64,000 bases of DNA from an uncultured Muribaculaceae bacterium (GTDB taxonomy: Bacteria > Bacteroidota > Bacteroidia > Bacteroidales > Muribaculaceae), in contig CAJUIW010000005.1 of NCBI GenBank assembly GCA_910586895.1, positions 62,001 to 126,000 on the forward strand, given 5' to 3'. Both the position numbers and the translations under genes were made by a program. Position 1 is the first letter of the stretch. The number at the start of each line of letters is the position of its first letter. Positions 32,657-41,780 of this stretch are shown piece by piece. The notes beneath the pieces are model-generated. The model saw only the letters and a list, made by a program, of their open reading frames with translations, was not told where the DNA came from and did no database searches.

Positions 32657-35464
32657 ATGATTTCTAAGCTACTGTCACTTCCTCCGCATGTAACCTCATG
32701 TTTCCACACCCTCTCCGGACTTCCGTCAGACGAATGGTTCTGCGCCTCTGACCCCGAGGATTGCCGTGTAGGCTCAGGAGGCGGTACGGCATGGCTTCTG
32801 AGAAAATGGCGCGAAGCCGGCCATGAATCCAACAAACGGATCATAGTACATGCATGCGGTCAGAGCCGGCGTCTGCCCGCCTATGCCGCCATGAGCAAAG
32901 TGCTGACTCCTATCCCTATATTCCGCTGGGCATCAGGACAGAGCGTATCACAGACGCTTATGTCGCTCCAGATGCCTCTTTACGAGGAAATTATGGAGAA
33001 GGCTCCTGATAGCCTTACCACACTTATAGCAAGCGGCGATGTATATATACATACAAATGGAGCCGTAGAGACTCCGCCGGAAGCCGATGTGGTATGCTAC
33101 GGACTTTGGGCTGACGCGTCACGCGCATCGCATCACGGAGTGTTCGCACTCGACCGTCAGAATCCGTCGCAGCTTGATTTCATGCTTCAGAAACCGTCGG
33201 TTGAAGAACTCGCCTCGCTTTCCGAATCGCACTATTTCCTTATGGACATAGGCTTATGGATTCTCAGCGACAAGGCCGTGAAGCTCCTCGAACAGAAGTC
33301 GACAGCTGCTGATGGCAGCATATGCCAGTACGATCTGTATTCTCAGTTCGGTTGCGCCCTTGGCAATAATCCATCGGCCCAGGATAGCGACATAGCATCA
33401 CTTTCCGTGGCCATAGTACCGATGGAAGGAGGAGAGTTCTACCATTTCGGCACCTCACCTGACCTTATATCATCCACCCTGGCCCTGCAATCGAAAGTGT
33501 CCGACCAGCGACACATACTCCACAATAAAATCAAGCCGAGTCCGGCTCTGTTCACACAGAACAGCATAATGGGATATCAGCTTACGGCTGTCAACGAAAA
33601 TGTATGGGTGGAGAATTCCTTCATCCCCGCTTCATGGCAGCTCGGTTCAAATCAGATAATCACCGGCGTGCCACGCAACGACTGGAGCATCAATATGCCT
33701 GACAGCATCTGTCTTGACATAATTCCTGTTGAACCGGAGGGAAGTTATGCCATACGCCCCTATGGGTTCAACGATGCGATGCGTGGCAAGCTCAGCGACC
33801 CTGCCACCACATGGATGGGGCGCCCGGCTATTGACTGGTTCTCGGACCGCGGTATCGATATTGACGCAGCCGGGGCAGACAACGATATTCAGCAGGCTCC
33901 TATTTTCCCGGTAACAGCCGACAAAGAGCTGATGGGGCGTCTGATTCAATGGATGATCAACGGAGGCAACGATGCCGAGTTAGCCCGGATATGGACATCA
34001 CTTCCCCGTCTGTCAGCCGATGAGATTACAGCTATTGCAGACCTGAAGGAGCTTTCACGCCAGCGTGATGAATTTCTGGCCGATAACCTGCGCCATATGG
34101 CACGCAACTATGAGAAGAGCGTGTACTATCAGCTTGACCTCGCAGATCTTGCAACGCGGATGAAAGCGCTTGGAGTTGAAGCTCCCGCCCAGCTCGACGC
34201 ATCGGCCCCGATCATAACACGCATGCGCTCACACATGCTGCGCGGCAAGCTGTCAGGCGATACCGCTGAGGATGCTGAAGCATTCAGTATCCTGCGTAAA
34301 AGCATACTCGGCGAAGTGGACCACGCCGCTGTAAAACCAAAGCTCGGCGTGATGACCGACCAGATAGTATGGGCCCGCTCACCGCTGCGCATTGACTTGG
34401 CCGGCGGATGGACTGACACCCCGCCCTATTCGCTTACCGCCGGCGGCAACGTGGTGAATATGGCAGTGGAGCTCAACGGCCAGCCCCCGCTTCAAGCGTT
34501 TGTCAAACCGTCGGACAAGCCCCACATCGTGCTCCGTTCAATAGATATGGGAGCATCTGAAATAATTGACCATTACGCTGCGCTGGTTGACTATCACCAC
34601 GTAGGGTCGCCGTTCTCAATCCCTAAAGCGGCGCTTGCGTTAGCCGGATTCGCCCCCGGATTCAGCAGCCGCTCATACCCGTCGCTCACTGCCCAGCTTG
34701 AGGACTTCGGATGCGGAATAGAGATTACACTTCTCTCTGCCGTACCCGCAGGGTCAGGCCTCGGCACAAGCTCGATTCTCGCATCTACAGTGCTCGGCGC
34801 TCTAAGCGATTTCTGCCGCCTCGGCTGGGACGATAATGAGATATGCCACCGTACGCTCGCACTCGAACAGCTCCTAACCTCCGGAGGTGGCTGGCAGGAC
34901 CAGTACGGCGGGGTGCTCCGCGGAGTCAAACTGCTGCAGACAGCACCCGGCATTGACCAGACTCCACTTATACGCTGGCTCCCGGAACAGATATTCACTG
35001 ACGTGGAGCACCGCAACTGCCATCTGCTCTACTATACCGGAATAACCCGCACGGCCAAAGGCATTCTTGCGGAAATAGTGCGCAACATGTTCCTCAACTC
35101 CGGAATGCACCTGCGCCAGCTCGACCGCATGAAAGAGCATGCTCTCAACATGGCCGATGCCATACAGCGAGGCGACTTCGAGCGCTACGGACGTCTTGTA
35201 GGTAAGACATGGCTCCAGAACCAACGTCTGGACTCGGGCACAAATCCTGCCGCAGTAAAAGCTATTATTGACCGCGTGGAGCGCTATACCCTCGGGCTCA
35301 AGCTTCCCGGCGCCGGTGGAGGCGGATTTATCTACATGGTGGCACGCGACAATGAAGCGGCGCTGCGCATACGCGAGGAACTGACCAAAAATGCTCCTAA
35401 TCCACGCGCACGCTTTGTGGAAATGACTCTGTCAAACACCGGACTACAGGTATCGCGTTCATAA
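32657..35464 (+). CDS. fkp: Bifunctional fucokinase / GDP-fucose pyrophosphorylase
   Basis: Converts L-fucose via fucose-1-phosphate to GDP-L-fucose, letting the cell decorate capsule and glycoproteins with host-derived fucose. The N-terminal half is a nucleotidyltransferase with HACGQSRRLPAYAAMSK. The C-terminal third is a GHMP kinase with SPLRIDLAGGWTDTPPYS, the ATP loop PAGSGLGTSS and KLPGAGGGGF. The 935-aa length is close to B. fragilis Fkp. An ORF extension to 32594 is open, but the promoter lies within it. It ends at a bidirectional terminator shared with the convergent sialidase-like gene. Monocistronic. Confidence 0.95.
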   Translation: MISKLLSLPPHVTSCFHTLSGLPSDEWFCASDPEDCRVGSGGGTAWLLRKWREAGHESNKRIIVHACGQSRRLPAYAAMSKVLTPIPIFRWASGQSVSQTLMSLQMPLYEEIMEKAPDSLTTLIASGDVYIHTNGAVETPPEADVVCYGLWADASRASHHGVFALDRQNPSQLDFMLQKPSVEELASLSESHYFLMDIGLWILSDKAVKLLEQKSTAADGSICQYDLYSQFGCALGNNPSAQDSDIASLSVAIVPMEGGEFYHFGTSPDLISSTLALQSKVSDQRHILHNKIKPSPALFTQNSIMGYQLTAVNENVWVENSFIPASWQLGSNQIITGVPRNDWSINMPDSICLDIIPVEPEGSYAIRPYGFNDAMRGKLSDPATTWMGRPAIDWFSDRGIDIDAAGADNDIQQAPIFPVTADKELMGRLIQWMINGGNDAELARIWTSLPRLSADEITAIADLKELSRQRDEFLADNLRHMARNYEKSVYYQLDLADLATRMKALGVEAPAQLDASAPIITRMRSHMLRGKLSGDTAEDAEAFSILRKSILGEVDHAAVKPKLGVMTDQIVWARSPLRIDLAGGWTDTPPYSLTAGGNVVNMAVELNGQPPLQAFVKPSDKPHIVLRSIDMGASEIIDHYAALVDYHHVGSPFSIPKAALALAGFAPGFSSRSYPSLTAQLEDFGCGIEITLLSAVPAGSGLGTSSILASTVLGALSDFCRLGWDDNEICHRTLALEQLLTSGGGWQDQYGGVLRGVKLLQTAPGIDQTPLIRWLPEQIFTDVEHRNCHLLYYTGITRTAKGILAEIVRNMFLNSGMHLRQLDRMKEHALNMADAIQRGDFERYGRLVGKTWLQNQRLDSGTNPAAVKAIIDRVERYTLGLKLPGAGGGGFIYMVARDNEAALRIREELTKNAPNPRARFVEMTLSNTGLQVSRS

Positions 35465-35486
35465 CATGTGATACTATAAAAAACAA

Positions 35487-35529
35487 CAGCGCCATGTCGG
35501 GAGTATTGAACGACATGGCGCTGCTTTTT
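35487..35529. terminator. Bidirectional terminator between fkp and the sialidase-like gene
   Basis: CAGCGCCATGTCG (35487-35499) pairs perfectly with CGACATGGCGCTG (35511-35523). A T-run follows on the plus strand and an A-run precedes it, so it serves both convergent genes. Confidence 0.9.
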
Positions 35530-35541
35530 ATAACCCTTATA

Positions 35542-37245
35542 TCAAGGCTTTTTCACGGCCTGAACATATTCTATCATCATTCCCGGATTACTATCCGGAG
35601 CTTTTCCGGCAACAGGTTCAGCCATGAAATGCACATAGCTTATACCGTCAATGCTACCGTTGAGCAATGGCATCTTTATATTGCGCTTGCGACCGTCAAC
35701 TTTTACCACCGCCATCGGGGAACGACCGTTGTCAAGATTCCAGTCAATACTTACGGTATGCCATTTATCATCTTTGATTCCAAGCTTTTTACGGTCAAGA
35801 GTCAAACGATACATGCTTTCATGTCGCGCCACGGTATCGGATGGGTTAAACCAGCGGTCATTCAGCATCAGTGACAGGCCGTTCGATCCTTCGGGCAGTT
35901 TTACCGATGCCTTGAAACTGCCACTGCGCATAGCCGGGAAATTCCACACCGCGCCTCTCACATCGCTGACAAGAGAATCAGCTTTGCCATACCTCAGTTT
36001 CATGACATTGCGTCCGGGATTATCCGGGTGTTCAGCAAGTTCAGCTCCGTTGATTCTGTTGTACGAGCAGTGACCCTTGATTCCTTTTATATAGTTGAAC
36101 GTACTCCAGTTATCAAGTCCGTCGGCAAAACTGTCCGCACGTTCCCCTTCGTAAAGCCAACCGGTATCAAATGCTACAATACGGCGATGCAGAGGATGCT
36201 GTCCGATGGCAGCTATTATCTTGCCGGGAGCCACCTCTACAAACTGTGCCTGATGCATGCCTCGGTCTATACCCCCACCACGCAAGGCATAATCAGGCTC
36301 ATTGCGCAGCGGATCCATACTGAGTTCGCGGAACCCGGTCCATGTCTTACCATCGTCATCCGATATGGCTACATGCGTCACATCCCGATTGGTGAACACA
36401 TCGTCCCACACTCCATTTGCTGAAGCCAGCTCAGGCAGCGGAGTAGTATTGCACCAGAACATCAACAGTCGGCCATCTGACAGACGTCCGATGGTAGGCA
36501 TTGTGATTGTACCATAGAAACGTGACGGACGAGGCTCGCCCCAAGTCAGTCCACCATCTTCAGAGAACGCTTCATAATGATTGTCATGCGGAGTACGCAT
36601 AAGCATCCACAACCGTCCGTCGTTCAGCTCAACAACCGTAGGCTCTACCGCCCCATGATTCCAACGTATACCCTTATGATGACCGCCACCTTTATGTTCA
36701 GGAGTTATCACGGTATTGGAGCGGGTCCAGCTCAGGCCGTCGTCATCCGACACATAAGTATAGCACCCTTTGGGAGATACTCCTCCATGCGCGGCCACAA
36801 CAATGCGCTTCCCCGAACGTACAAACACCGGTGGTTTGATCATAATGGATGGGATATCCGATACCTTACGGAGCGTACGGTCGCCCTTCTCTCCGCCAAC
36901 GGTACGAATACAGTAGACTCCGTAGCGTCCCATATTCACAACCCTTATAAATTCGCCGCTTACAGGCGACTGTATATCCGCCATAGCCATACCACGTGGA
37001 TAATCTACACGCTTCCATGTCATGCCGCTATCACGGCTCGAGATATAAAAATTGCCGGCTGCGGCCTGTTCTCCATAGTTGTAATGCCGGATTTCTCCAT
37101 CAGGCATTCTGGACAACCCTATATACGCATCAGACGGACCGGTGGCCACGACCCTCGGGCTGAATACAGACTCAATTGATTCGGCAGGTTGTTGCGCAGA
37201 TGCCGACATAGCACAAAGCATCAGGAGAATGGAGTATTTTTTCAT
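35542..37245 (-). CDS. Sialidase-like secreted protein with Asp-box repeats
   Basis: 567 aa with a signal peptide (about 1-18, SASAQ). The first ~370 residues carry four Asp-box turns (SRDSGMTW, SDDDGLSW, SEDGGLTW, SDDDGKTW), as in six-bladed sialidase-fold propellers. HGAVEPTVVELNDGRLWMLM supplies the kind of Glu expected in the fold. The Arg motif of GH33 sialidases (FRIP/YRIP) is not seen at the N-terminus, so sialidase activity is uncertain and another glycoside specificity is possible. The C-terminal ~190 residues look like a jelly-roll lectin-like domain. An in-frame GTG lies 3 codons upstream (37254). It converges on fkp, consistent with host-glycan foraging. Confidence 0.75.
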   Translation of the reverse strand: MKKYSILLMLCAMSASAQQPAESIESVFSPRVVATGPSDAYIGLSRMPDGEIRHYNYGEQAAAGNFYISSRDSGMTWKRVDYPRGMAMADIQSPVSGEFIRVVNMGRYGVYCIRTVGGEKGDRTLRKVSDIPSIMIKPPVFVRSGKRIVVAAHGGVSPKGCYTYVSDDDGLSWTRSNTVITPEHKGGGHHKGIRWNHGAVEPTVVELNDGRLWMLMRTPHDNHYEAFSEDGGLTWGEPRPSRFYGTITMPTIGRLSDGRLLMFWCNTTPLPELASANGVWDDVFTNRDVTHVAISDDDGKTWTGFRELSMDPLRNEPDYALRGGGIDRGMHQAQFVEVAPGKIIAAIGQHPLHRRIVAFDTGWLYEGERADSFADGLDNWSTFNYIKGIKGHCSYNRINGAELAEHPDNPGRNVMKLRYGKADSLVSDVRGAVWNFPAMRSGSFKASVKLPEGSNGLSLMLNDRWFNPSDTVARHESMYRLTLDRKKLGIKDDKWHTVSIDWNLDNGRSPMAVVKVDGRKRNIKMPLLNGSIDGISYVHFMAEPVAGKAPDSNPGMMIEYVQAVKKP

Positions 37246-37366
37246 GGTTAACACATATATATTTTACTTATATTTTTACTCCGTAAAGATACGAAATTCA
37301 TGCCACTCCGGACAACTCTGACTTCAAATTGCAGACAATTAGCAAGATAAAAAACATAAAAAAGAT

Positions 37367-37397
37367 TTGGAGAGAATAAAAATTTAGCATACCTTTG
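37367..37397 (+). promoter_or_regulatory. Promoter of the ABC transporter-GntR operon
   Basis: TTTGG (TTG 37367-37369) and TACCTTTG (37390-37397) with 20-nt spacing. The -7 box overlaps the left arm (37384-37391) of an 8-bp inverted repeat TTAGCATA / TATGCTAA whose right arm (37422-37429) covers the start codon. Confidence 0.8.
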
Positions 37398-37399
37398 CG

Positions 37400-37419
37400 G
37401 TGTATTATTTCACTAACAC
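37400..37419 (+). promoter_or_regulatory. Candidate GntR (YtrA-type) operator
   Basis: GTGT (37400-37403) and ACAC (37416-37419) flank 12 bp just downstream of the -7 box. YtrA-type GntR operators are, as I recall, GTGTA...TACAC-like inverted repeats, and such a regulator is encoded in this operon. The same 20 bp recurs with one change at 53123-53142. Confidence 0.5.
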
Positions 37420-37422
37420 ACT

Positions 37423-38265
37423 ATGCTAAAAATCGAACACCTTTCATTCGCTTATCCACGTCATCAGGTGATGACCGACATGAGCCTTAGTTTTCCCCCG
37501 GGAAAAATCTACGGAGTGCTCGGACCTAACGGAGCTGGCAAATCGACTCTGCTATATCTTATAGCCGGTTTGCTCACTCCGAAGTCGGGTCAGGTGACAT
37601 TCATGGATGTCAATACCCGGCTACGTCTGCCCTCCACTCTTGAGGATATATTCATCCTTCCTGAGGAATTCCAGCTCCCCTCCATATCACTTGAAAAATA
37701 TGTGTGGGCCAACGCCAAATTCTATCCCCGCTTCAGCATGGACGACCTCAAGCGCCACTTAGAAACATTTGAAATGCCTTTCGATGTCAATCTCGGGGCT
37801 CTGTCCATGGGTCAGAAAAAAAAGGTGTTCATGAGCTTCGCCTTAGCCTGCAACACACGTCTGCTTCTGATGGACGAACCTACCAACGGCCTCGACATTC
37901 CGGCTAAGAGCCGCTTCCGCAAGTTCATAGTGTCAGGCATGACGGACGACCGCACCATCATCATCTCCACCCATCAGGTACGTGATATCGACAAGCTGCT
38001 TGACCATGTGGTAATCACCGACCCCTCCGGCATAAAACTTGATGCTGACACCTATTCCATAATCAGCAAGCTGAAGTTTATCACCGCTCCCGTATCGGTG
38101 CCCCCCACAGAGGCTCTGTTTGCCCAACCGGCACTCGGCGGGTACAATCTGATTCTCAACAATGATGACGATACCGAAACCGAAATCAATCTTGAGAGCC
38201 TATTTGAATTTACCCAGCGCTGCCCAGAGAAGGTAGCTGAATTATTCACATCCGAAACAGCTTAA
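37423..38265 (+). CDS. ABC transporter ATP-binding protein
   Basis: 280-aa ATPase subunit. Walker A is GPNGAGKST (34-42), signature LSMGQKKK (127-134), Walker B LLLMDEP (147-153), and the switch His184 is in STHQ. The C-terminal ~70 residues are an extension typical of YtrB/EcsA-like ATPases. It starts in the right arm of the promoter inverted repeat with a ~20-nt leader. It forms an operon with a permease, a GntR repressor and a membrane protein, the layout of ytr-type transporters thought to respond to envelope stress or antibiotics. The substrate is unknown. Its promoter and first ~14 codons have a decayed copy at 53.1 kb. Confidence 0.9.
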   Translation: MLKIEHLSFAYPRHQVMTDMSLSFPPGKIYGVLGPNGAGKSTLLYLIAGLLTPKSGQVTFMDVNTRLRLPSTLEDIFILPEEFQLPSISLEKYVWANAKFYPRFSMDDLKRHLETFEMPFDVNLGALSMGQKKKVFMSFALACNTRLLLMDEPTNGLDIPAKSRFRKFIVSGMTDDRTIIISTHQVRDIDKLLDHVVITDPSGIKLDADTYSIISKLKFITAPVSVPPTEALFAQPALGGYNLILNNDDDTETEINLESLFEFTQRCPEKVAELFTSETA

Positions 38266-38270
38266 TCAAC

Positions 38271-39128
38271 ATGGCACAATACTTTTCATTCAAGCGTCTT
38301 GCCGACATGACAGCGCTCTCCCTGACTGAGAACCGAAAGAAAGTTCTTATGCAGGTACTTGTGATGGCCGCCATTATCATAGGGTTCATCTTGTTCATGA
38401 CCTTAATGAATATCGGCACATACGGCTCACAACCATACTATCACGTCACCCCGGACAAGTTTGAATTTGACCCGCTCTGGAACAGTGTCCTGATACCGAT
38501 GTATGTCATGTCCATTTTTGGATTCTCAGCTCTCAGCGCATCCCTTTCCATGGAGTGGATGAGCACGCCCAACCGCCGTTTAAACACGCTGATGATACCC
38601 GCCACACAGCTTGAAAAATACATGGCCCGGTGGATTATCTATGTATTCGGCTTCTTCATCGTGTTTAACATAGTATTCCTTTTTGCCGATTATCTGCGTG
38701 TGATAACAACACCTGTCATAGCGCGTATTAACGATATAGAGTGTGTCAGCAAGCCCAAGCCACTCCTTTCATGGGTTGACTACGCATTCAGCCATGAATC
38801 TAACTTTAGGGATAGAGGAGTAATCTGGATGCTTATATCCATGCTGCTCGCATTCCAGTCGCTGTTTGTGCTCGGCAGCTCCATATGGCCCCGCAATTCA
38901 TTCATAAAAAGTGCCGCCATATCCACTGTGCTGATTCTTGTATTCATATTTACCGGAGTTTACTTCGTTGAAAACATTTTTGAATACGGTAAGTACAATT
39001 ATCCCCGCGCCGATTACTTCGGGGAACATTTCGGCATTATGGCAGCTATTTTTATGGGTATAACACTATTCAACTGGGCCCTGGCCTACTTCCGGTTCAA
39101 GGAATCAGAGATTACTCAACGCTGGTAA
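38271..39128 (+). CDS. ABC transporter permease-like membrane protein
   Basis: 285-aa integral membrane protein with about six predicted helices (around residues 25-48, 75-95, 120-145, 185-205, 220-240 and 255-275). It starts 5 nt after the ATPase gene and is presumably its membrane partner, an ABC-2-type exporter domain. The large loop between helices 3 and 4 is extracytoplasmic-like and charged. No substrate can be inferred. Confidence 0.82.
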   Translation: MAQYFSFKRLADMTALSLTENRKKVLMQVLVMAAIIIGFILFMTLMNIGTYGSQPYYHVTPDKFEFDPLWNSVLIPMYVMSIFGFSALSASLSMEWMSTPNRRLNTLMIPATQLEKYMARWIIYVFGFFIVFNIVFLFADYLRVITTPVIARINDIECVSKPKPLLSWVDYAFSHESNFRDRGVIWMLISMLLAFQSLFVLGSSIWPRNSFIKSAAISTVLILVFIFTGVYFVENIFEYGKYNYPRADYFGEHFGIMAAIFMGITLFNWALAYFRFKESEITQRW

Positions 39129-39140
39129 CACATACGATGC

Positions 39141-39512
39141 ATGGAATTTGAAAATAACCGACGTGCTATCTATCTGCAGATAGCTGATAAAATAATGGAT
39201 GACATAATGGCCGGTCTGCACCCGGTGGAAGAGCGTATACCATCAGTCCGCGAGTATGCAGCCATGGTGGAAGTAAACGCCAATACCGTAATGCGGGCAT
39301 ACGACTACCTGACGCGCGAGGAGATAATATTCAACCGCCGCGGCATAGGGTTCTTTGTCAAGCCCGGAGCACAAAATGTGATAGCAGCCATGCGCAAGCG
39401 TATGTTTTTCGAAACAGAAATGCCCAAGCTCTTCACACGCCTGCATGCCATAGGCATCACACCGGATGAACTGTCATCACTATTCAAACAATTCTTAGAC
39501 TCACAAAAATGA
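39141..39512 (+). CDS. GntR family transcriptional regulator (YtrA/YhcF subfamily)
   Basis: 123-aa repressor-type regulator. Residues 8-75 form the GntR winged helix: IYLQIADKIMDDIMAG, RIPSVREYAAMVEVNANTVM and RRGIGFFV. The effector domain of larger GntR proteins is replaced by a short helical dimerisation tail, which defines the YtrA subfamily. It lies third in the ABC operon (12 nt after the permease) and overlaps the next gene by 4 nt, so it most likely represses its own operon through the inverted repeat at 37400-37419. The unusual third position differs from the GntR-first order of B. subtilis ytrA. Confidence 0.9.
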   Translation: MEFENNRRAIYLQIADKIMDDIMAGLHPVEERIPSVREYAAMVEVNANTVMRAYDYLTREEIIFNRRGIGFFVKPGAQNVIAAMRKRMFFETEMPKLFTRLHAIGITPDELSSLFKQFLDSQK

Positions 39513-40387
39513 AACGTACATCATATATCATAATCGGATTCCCGATAGTACTATTCGCCATTTTCGTGGCAGGGATGCTGTTTCTGGCCGGAGGCAAAGA
39601 ACCCGTAAGCCATCAATTCAGCTATACCGGCGACATTGTCATGACCGACACCACTCTTGACGGCCGATACATTCATATCTTGGATATACGCAAGAACTCC
39701 CACGTGTCATACGATTCGCTCGACATTCGAATTATAGAATCGGACCTCGTGACCGGACCTGCACTCCGTGGTCCAAAGGATCTGCTGGCAATACTCAAAA
39801 TGAAACAGGATGCCGACACTATCTCAATCATTTTCGACTGGAGCGGAATGGCTCCCAAGGAGGATGATAAACAGAGATACAACTGGTGGGAAGTGAAATC
39901 CTCGGACCCGCTTGAAATCATCATGCCCAGCAAACGCATAGCCGGAGTAAGTTCGTACATATCAACAGGAATGGAGCTGAGTGGCATTGAATCGTCATCG
40001 CTTACCTTAGGACAGTTACCATCTTGTAAACTTGTAAACTGTCACATAGCTGCTCTCAACGTCAAGTCTACATTCCTGACAAACAATGATTATGGAAACC
40101 ACTATTGGACAGACAGAAAATTCACCTTTGAGAATTGCGCTATAGGAAGCTCTGACATTCAGGCTCTACCCAGTGAAAGCATCTCACTTTACGGAAATGA
40201 TGACAGCCTGATAGACAAGCTCAACCTTTCGGTATTACCTATCGGCGATGATGAAGATTCAGATAAGAATTCTAAATTTAACCTTGTTATAGATATCGAT
40301 GTCAACAATCTTACTACTGACCTGGCCGGATATACGGTAGCCCTTTCAACAGATCGACCGATATCAGGACTGAAACTATCCAAATAG
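39509..40387 (+). CDS. Membrane-anchored protein of unknown function in the ABC operon
   Basis: 292 aa with a single N-terminal hydrophobic helix (about 5-29, IIIGFPIVLFAIFVAGMLFL), which is either a membrane anchor or an uncleaved signal. The remainder is predicted extracytoplasmic, beta-rich and acidic, with no motif I recognise. It overlaps the GntR gene by 4 nt and ends the operon before a terminator. A periplasmic accessory of the transporter is plausible but unproven. Confidence 0.68.
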   Translation: MKRTSYIIIGFPIVLFAIFVAGMLFLAGGKEPVSHQFSYTGDIVMTDTTLDGRYIHILDIRKNSHVSYDSLDIRIIESDLVTGPALRGPKDLLAILKMKQDADTISIIFDWSGMAPKEDDKQRYNWWEVKSSDPLEIIMPSKRIAGVSSYISTGMELSGIESSSLTLGQLPSCKLVNCHIAALNVKSTFLTNNDYGNHYWTDRKFTFENCAIGSSDIQALPSESISLYGNDDSLIDKLNLSVLPIGDDEDSDKNSKFNLVIDIDVNNLTTDLAGYTVALSTDRPISGLKLSK

Positions 40388-40414
40388 ACATACTTCAGAG
40401 CTTCATTTAATATG

Positions 40415-40460
40415 AAAGAGATTGGCCGCGGCACACCCCCGCCAATCTCTTTCTTCTTTT
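40415..40460 (+). terminator. Terminator of the ABC-GntR operon
   Basis: AAAGAGATTGGC (40415-40426) pairs perfectly with GCCAATCTCTTT (40441-40452), followed by a T-rich tract. The A-rich 5' side may also serve the convergent hipT gene. Confidence 0.85.
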
Positions 40461-40506
40461 GATTACAATACTAATACTGAATTTCAGTTCAAAACTAAAA
40501 TCTATC

Positions 40507-41448
40507 TTATATCCCTGAAGAAAGTCTGTCAAGCCTCGCTCTCAGCAATTCGATGTATTTTTCTTTCAACTCAGCGCTTAGGAATGAGTTTTGAATAACA
40601 TCCTCAAACTTGGGTAACAACCTGATATATTTCTTTATCAATCGCTCTACAATAATACTATCTATACCCAAAGTAGCTGCTGATTTGATAAAATCGACCT
40701 TTTGAAGTTTCTTCTTCCGACCATTCAATGTCAATGCCAGTTCTTCATCATCATGGGGATTGATTATCGATACATTCAGCAAGTCGTAAGCCGGTGTCAT
40801 ACGTATCTTATCCTCTATTTCATATAATGAAAAGTTTTTCAAATGCATGTCGTTATTCCCTGTTACCCAGCAGAAAAGCACTAACTCAAAAAAGTTTACA
40901 ACATCCATTTTTGGCAAAGAAGAGTATTTCAAAATAACCTTACCTATACGTTCATAACTACTCTTGTACTTATGCTCCGTCTGTCTTTCCGTAAGTTGGC
41001 ACATATCTTCCATCGCAATCTTTTCTCCCGTAGAAGTTCTGTCAATCCGACGAGTCAGATAACAAAGTGTACTATCCGCCATACGCATTAAAGCGTGAGG
41101 AACAACAGCGATATGTGCTATCTCCGCAAGATGCATGGTTACATCCTCTACTTCTGGCAACATTTCATATTGCCGGGTCTGAGGCTTACAAATATATCCG
41201 CCCCACAGGCCAACAATAGTCAATCTCTTATTTCCTTCATGACCATTCAAATGCAAGGATAATTTAGGTTGAACACCGGTCAAGGATGTTTGCTCTTGAA
41301 TGATTTGCAAGGCCAATTTGTCAAGTTGCTCTGTTGTATAATCAAGGACCGGCAATGTTGTTGTTCCAAAGAACTTCCTGACACAAGCCATATGCATATC
41401 CTTTTCCCCCTTCAAAAGCGGACGATAACAATATAAACAGTTACACAT
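40507..41448 (-). CDS. hipT: HipT-like serine/threonine kinase toxin (HipA C-terminal domain)
   Basis: 313-aa HipA-fold kinase lacking HipA's N-terminal subdomain, which is encoded separately upstream. The ATP-site loop is SLTGVQPKLSL (55-65), with the SLT at 55-57 where E. coli HipT has its autophosphorylated SIS. The lysine is in YICKPQ (Lys88), the catalytic loop is NNDMHLKNF (Asp200, Asn205), and the metal-binding Asp222 is in AYDLLN. An N-terminal CxxC...HxxC set (Cys4, Cys7, His19, Cys22) suggests a small zinc knuckle. In the E. coli HipBST system the kinase phosphorylates TrpS; the target here is unknown. Its ATG overlaps the hipS stop by 1 nt, behind a purine-rich GAGGAGG uncommon in this phylum. 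Confidence 0.85.
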   Translation of the reverse strand: MCNCLYCYRPLLKGEKDMHMACVRKFFGTTTLPVLDYTTEQLDKLALQIIQEQTSLTGVQPKLSLHLNGHEGNKRLTIVGLWGGYICKPQTRQYEMLPEVEDVTMHLAEIAHIAVVPHALMRMADSTLCYLTRRIDRTSTGEKIAMEDMCQLTERQTEHKYKSSYERIGKVILKYSSLPKMDVVNFFELVLFCWVTGNNDMHLKNFSLYEIEDKIRMTPAYDLLNVSIINPHDDEELALTLNGRKKKLQKVDFIKSAATLGIDSIIVERLIKKYIRLLPKFEDVIQNSFLSAELKEKYIELLRARLDRLSSGI

Positions 41449-41780
41449 TATTCCTCCTCTCTTTCTTTAATCGGGACAATGCTTATTGCCCCGATACAAT
41501 CTCTGCAACAGGTCAGCAGCAACGACATTCGATCAAGAATACTAATATCTGTATTCCGCAAAGCGACATCCAGCAACCATCCTTCGGGAATTAAACCATC
41601 AAAGAATGGGAATAGCACAGTACTTTTATACGCTTCGTCCTGCAAAGGCAACGTCAAGCTAACAGCCTTTGCCGAATCTAAAGAGAGATACTCCGGCAAA
41701 TAGCGGAACTCGTAGCCTGAATCATTCTCTGTCAAAACTCCGGCTATTTTGTCTTTATAAAATACATTGGCCTGTTTCAT
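41448..41780 (-). CDS. hipS: HipS-like antitoxin (stand-alone HipA N-terminal subdomain)
   Basis: 110-aa protein equivalent to the N-subdomain-1 of HipA (couple_hipA): NVFYKDKIAGVLTEND, FRYLPEYLSL, VSLTLPLQDEAY, LFPFFDGLIPEGWLL. In the tripartite HipBST systems this piece is the antitoxin that inhibits HipT. The arrangement HipB-HipS-HipT on the minus strand, with a 4-nt overlap to hipB and a 1-nt overlap to hipT, matches that architecture. Each piece has its own start codon, so it is not merely a frameshifted hipA. Confidence 0.82.
   Translation of the reverse strand: MKQANVFYKDKIAGVLTENDSGYEFRYLPEYLSLDSAKAVSLTLPLQDEAYKSTVLFPFFDGLIPEGWLLDVALRNTDISILDRMSLLLTCCRDCIGAISIVPIKEREEE

Noticed and set aside
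36577..37179. 200-codon plus-strand frame opposite the sialidase-like gene
   Set aside because: The minus-strand frame has signal peptide and Asp boxes; the plus frame has no recognisable features.
37384..37429. Invertible promoter (phase-variable inverton)
   Set aside because: Repeat arms are only 8 bp and one lies over the start codon; no invertase gene is nearby. A repressor site is simpler.
40507..41780. hipA gene broken by a frameshift
   Set aside because: The two pieces have separate start codons with the classical 1-nt and 4-nt overlaps and a purine-rich site before hipT, and the three-gene layout matches known HipBST systems.
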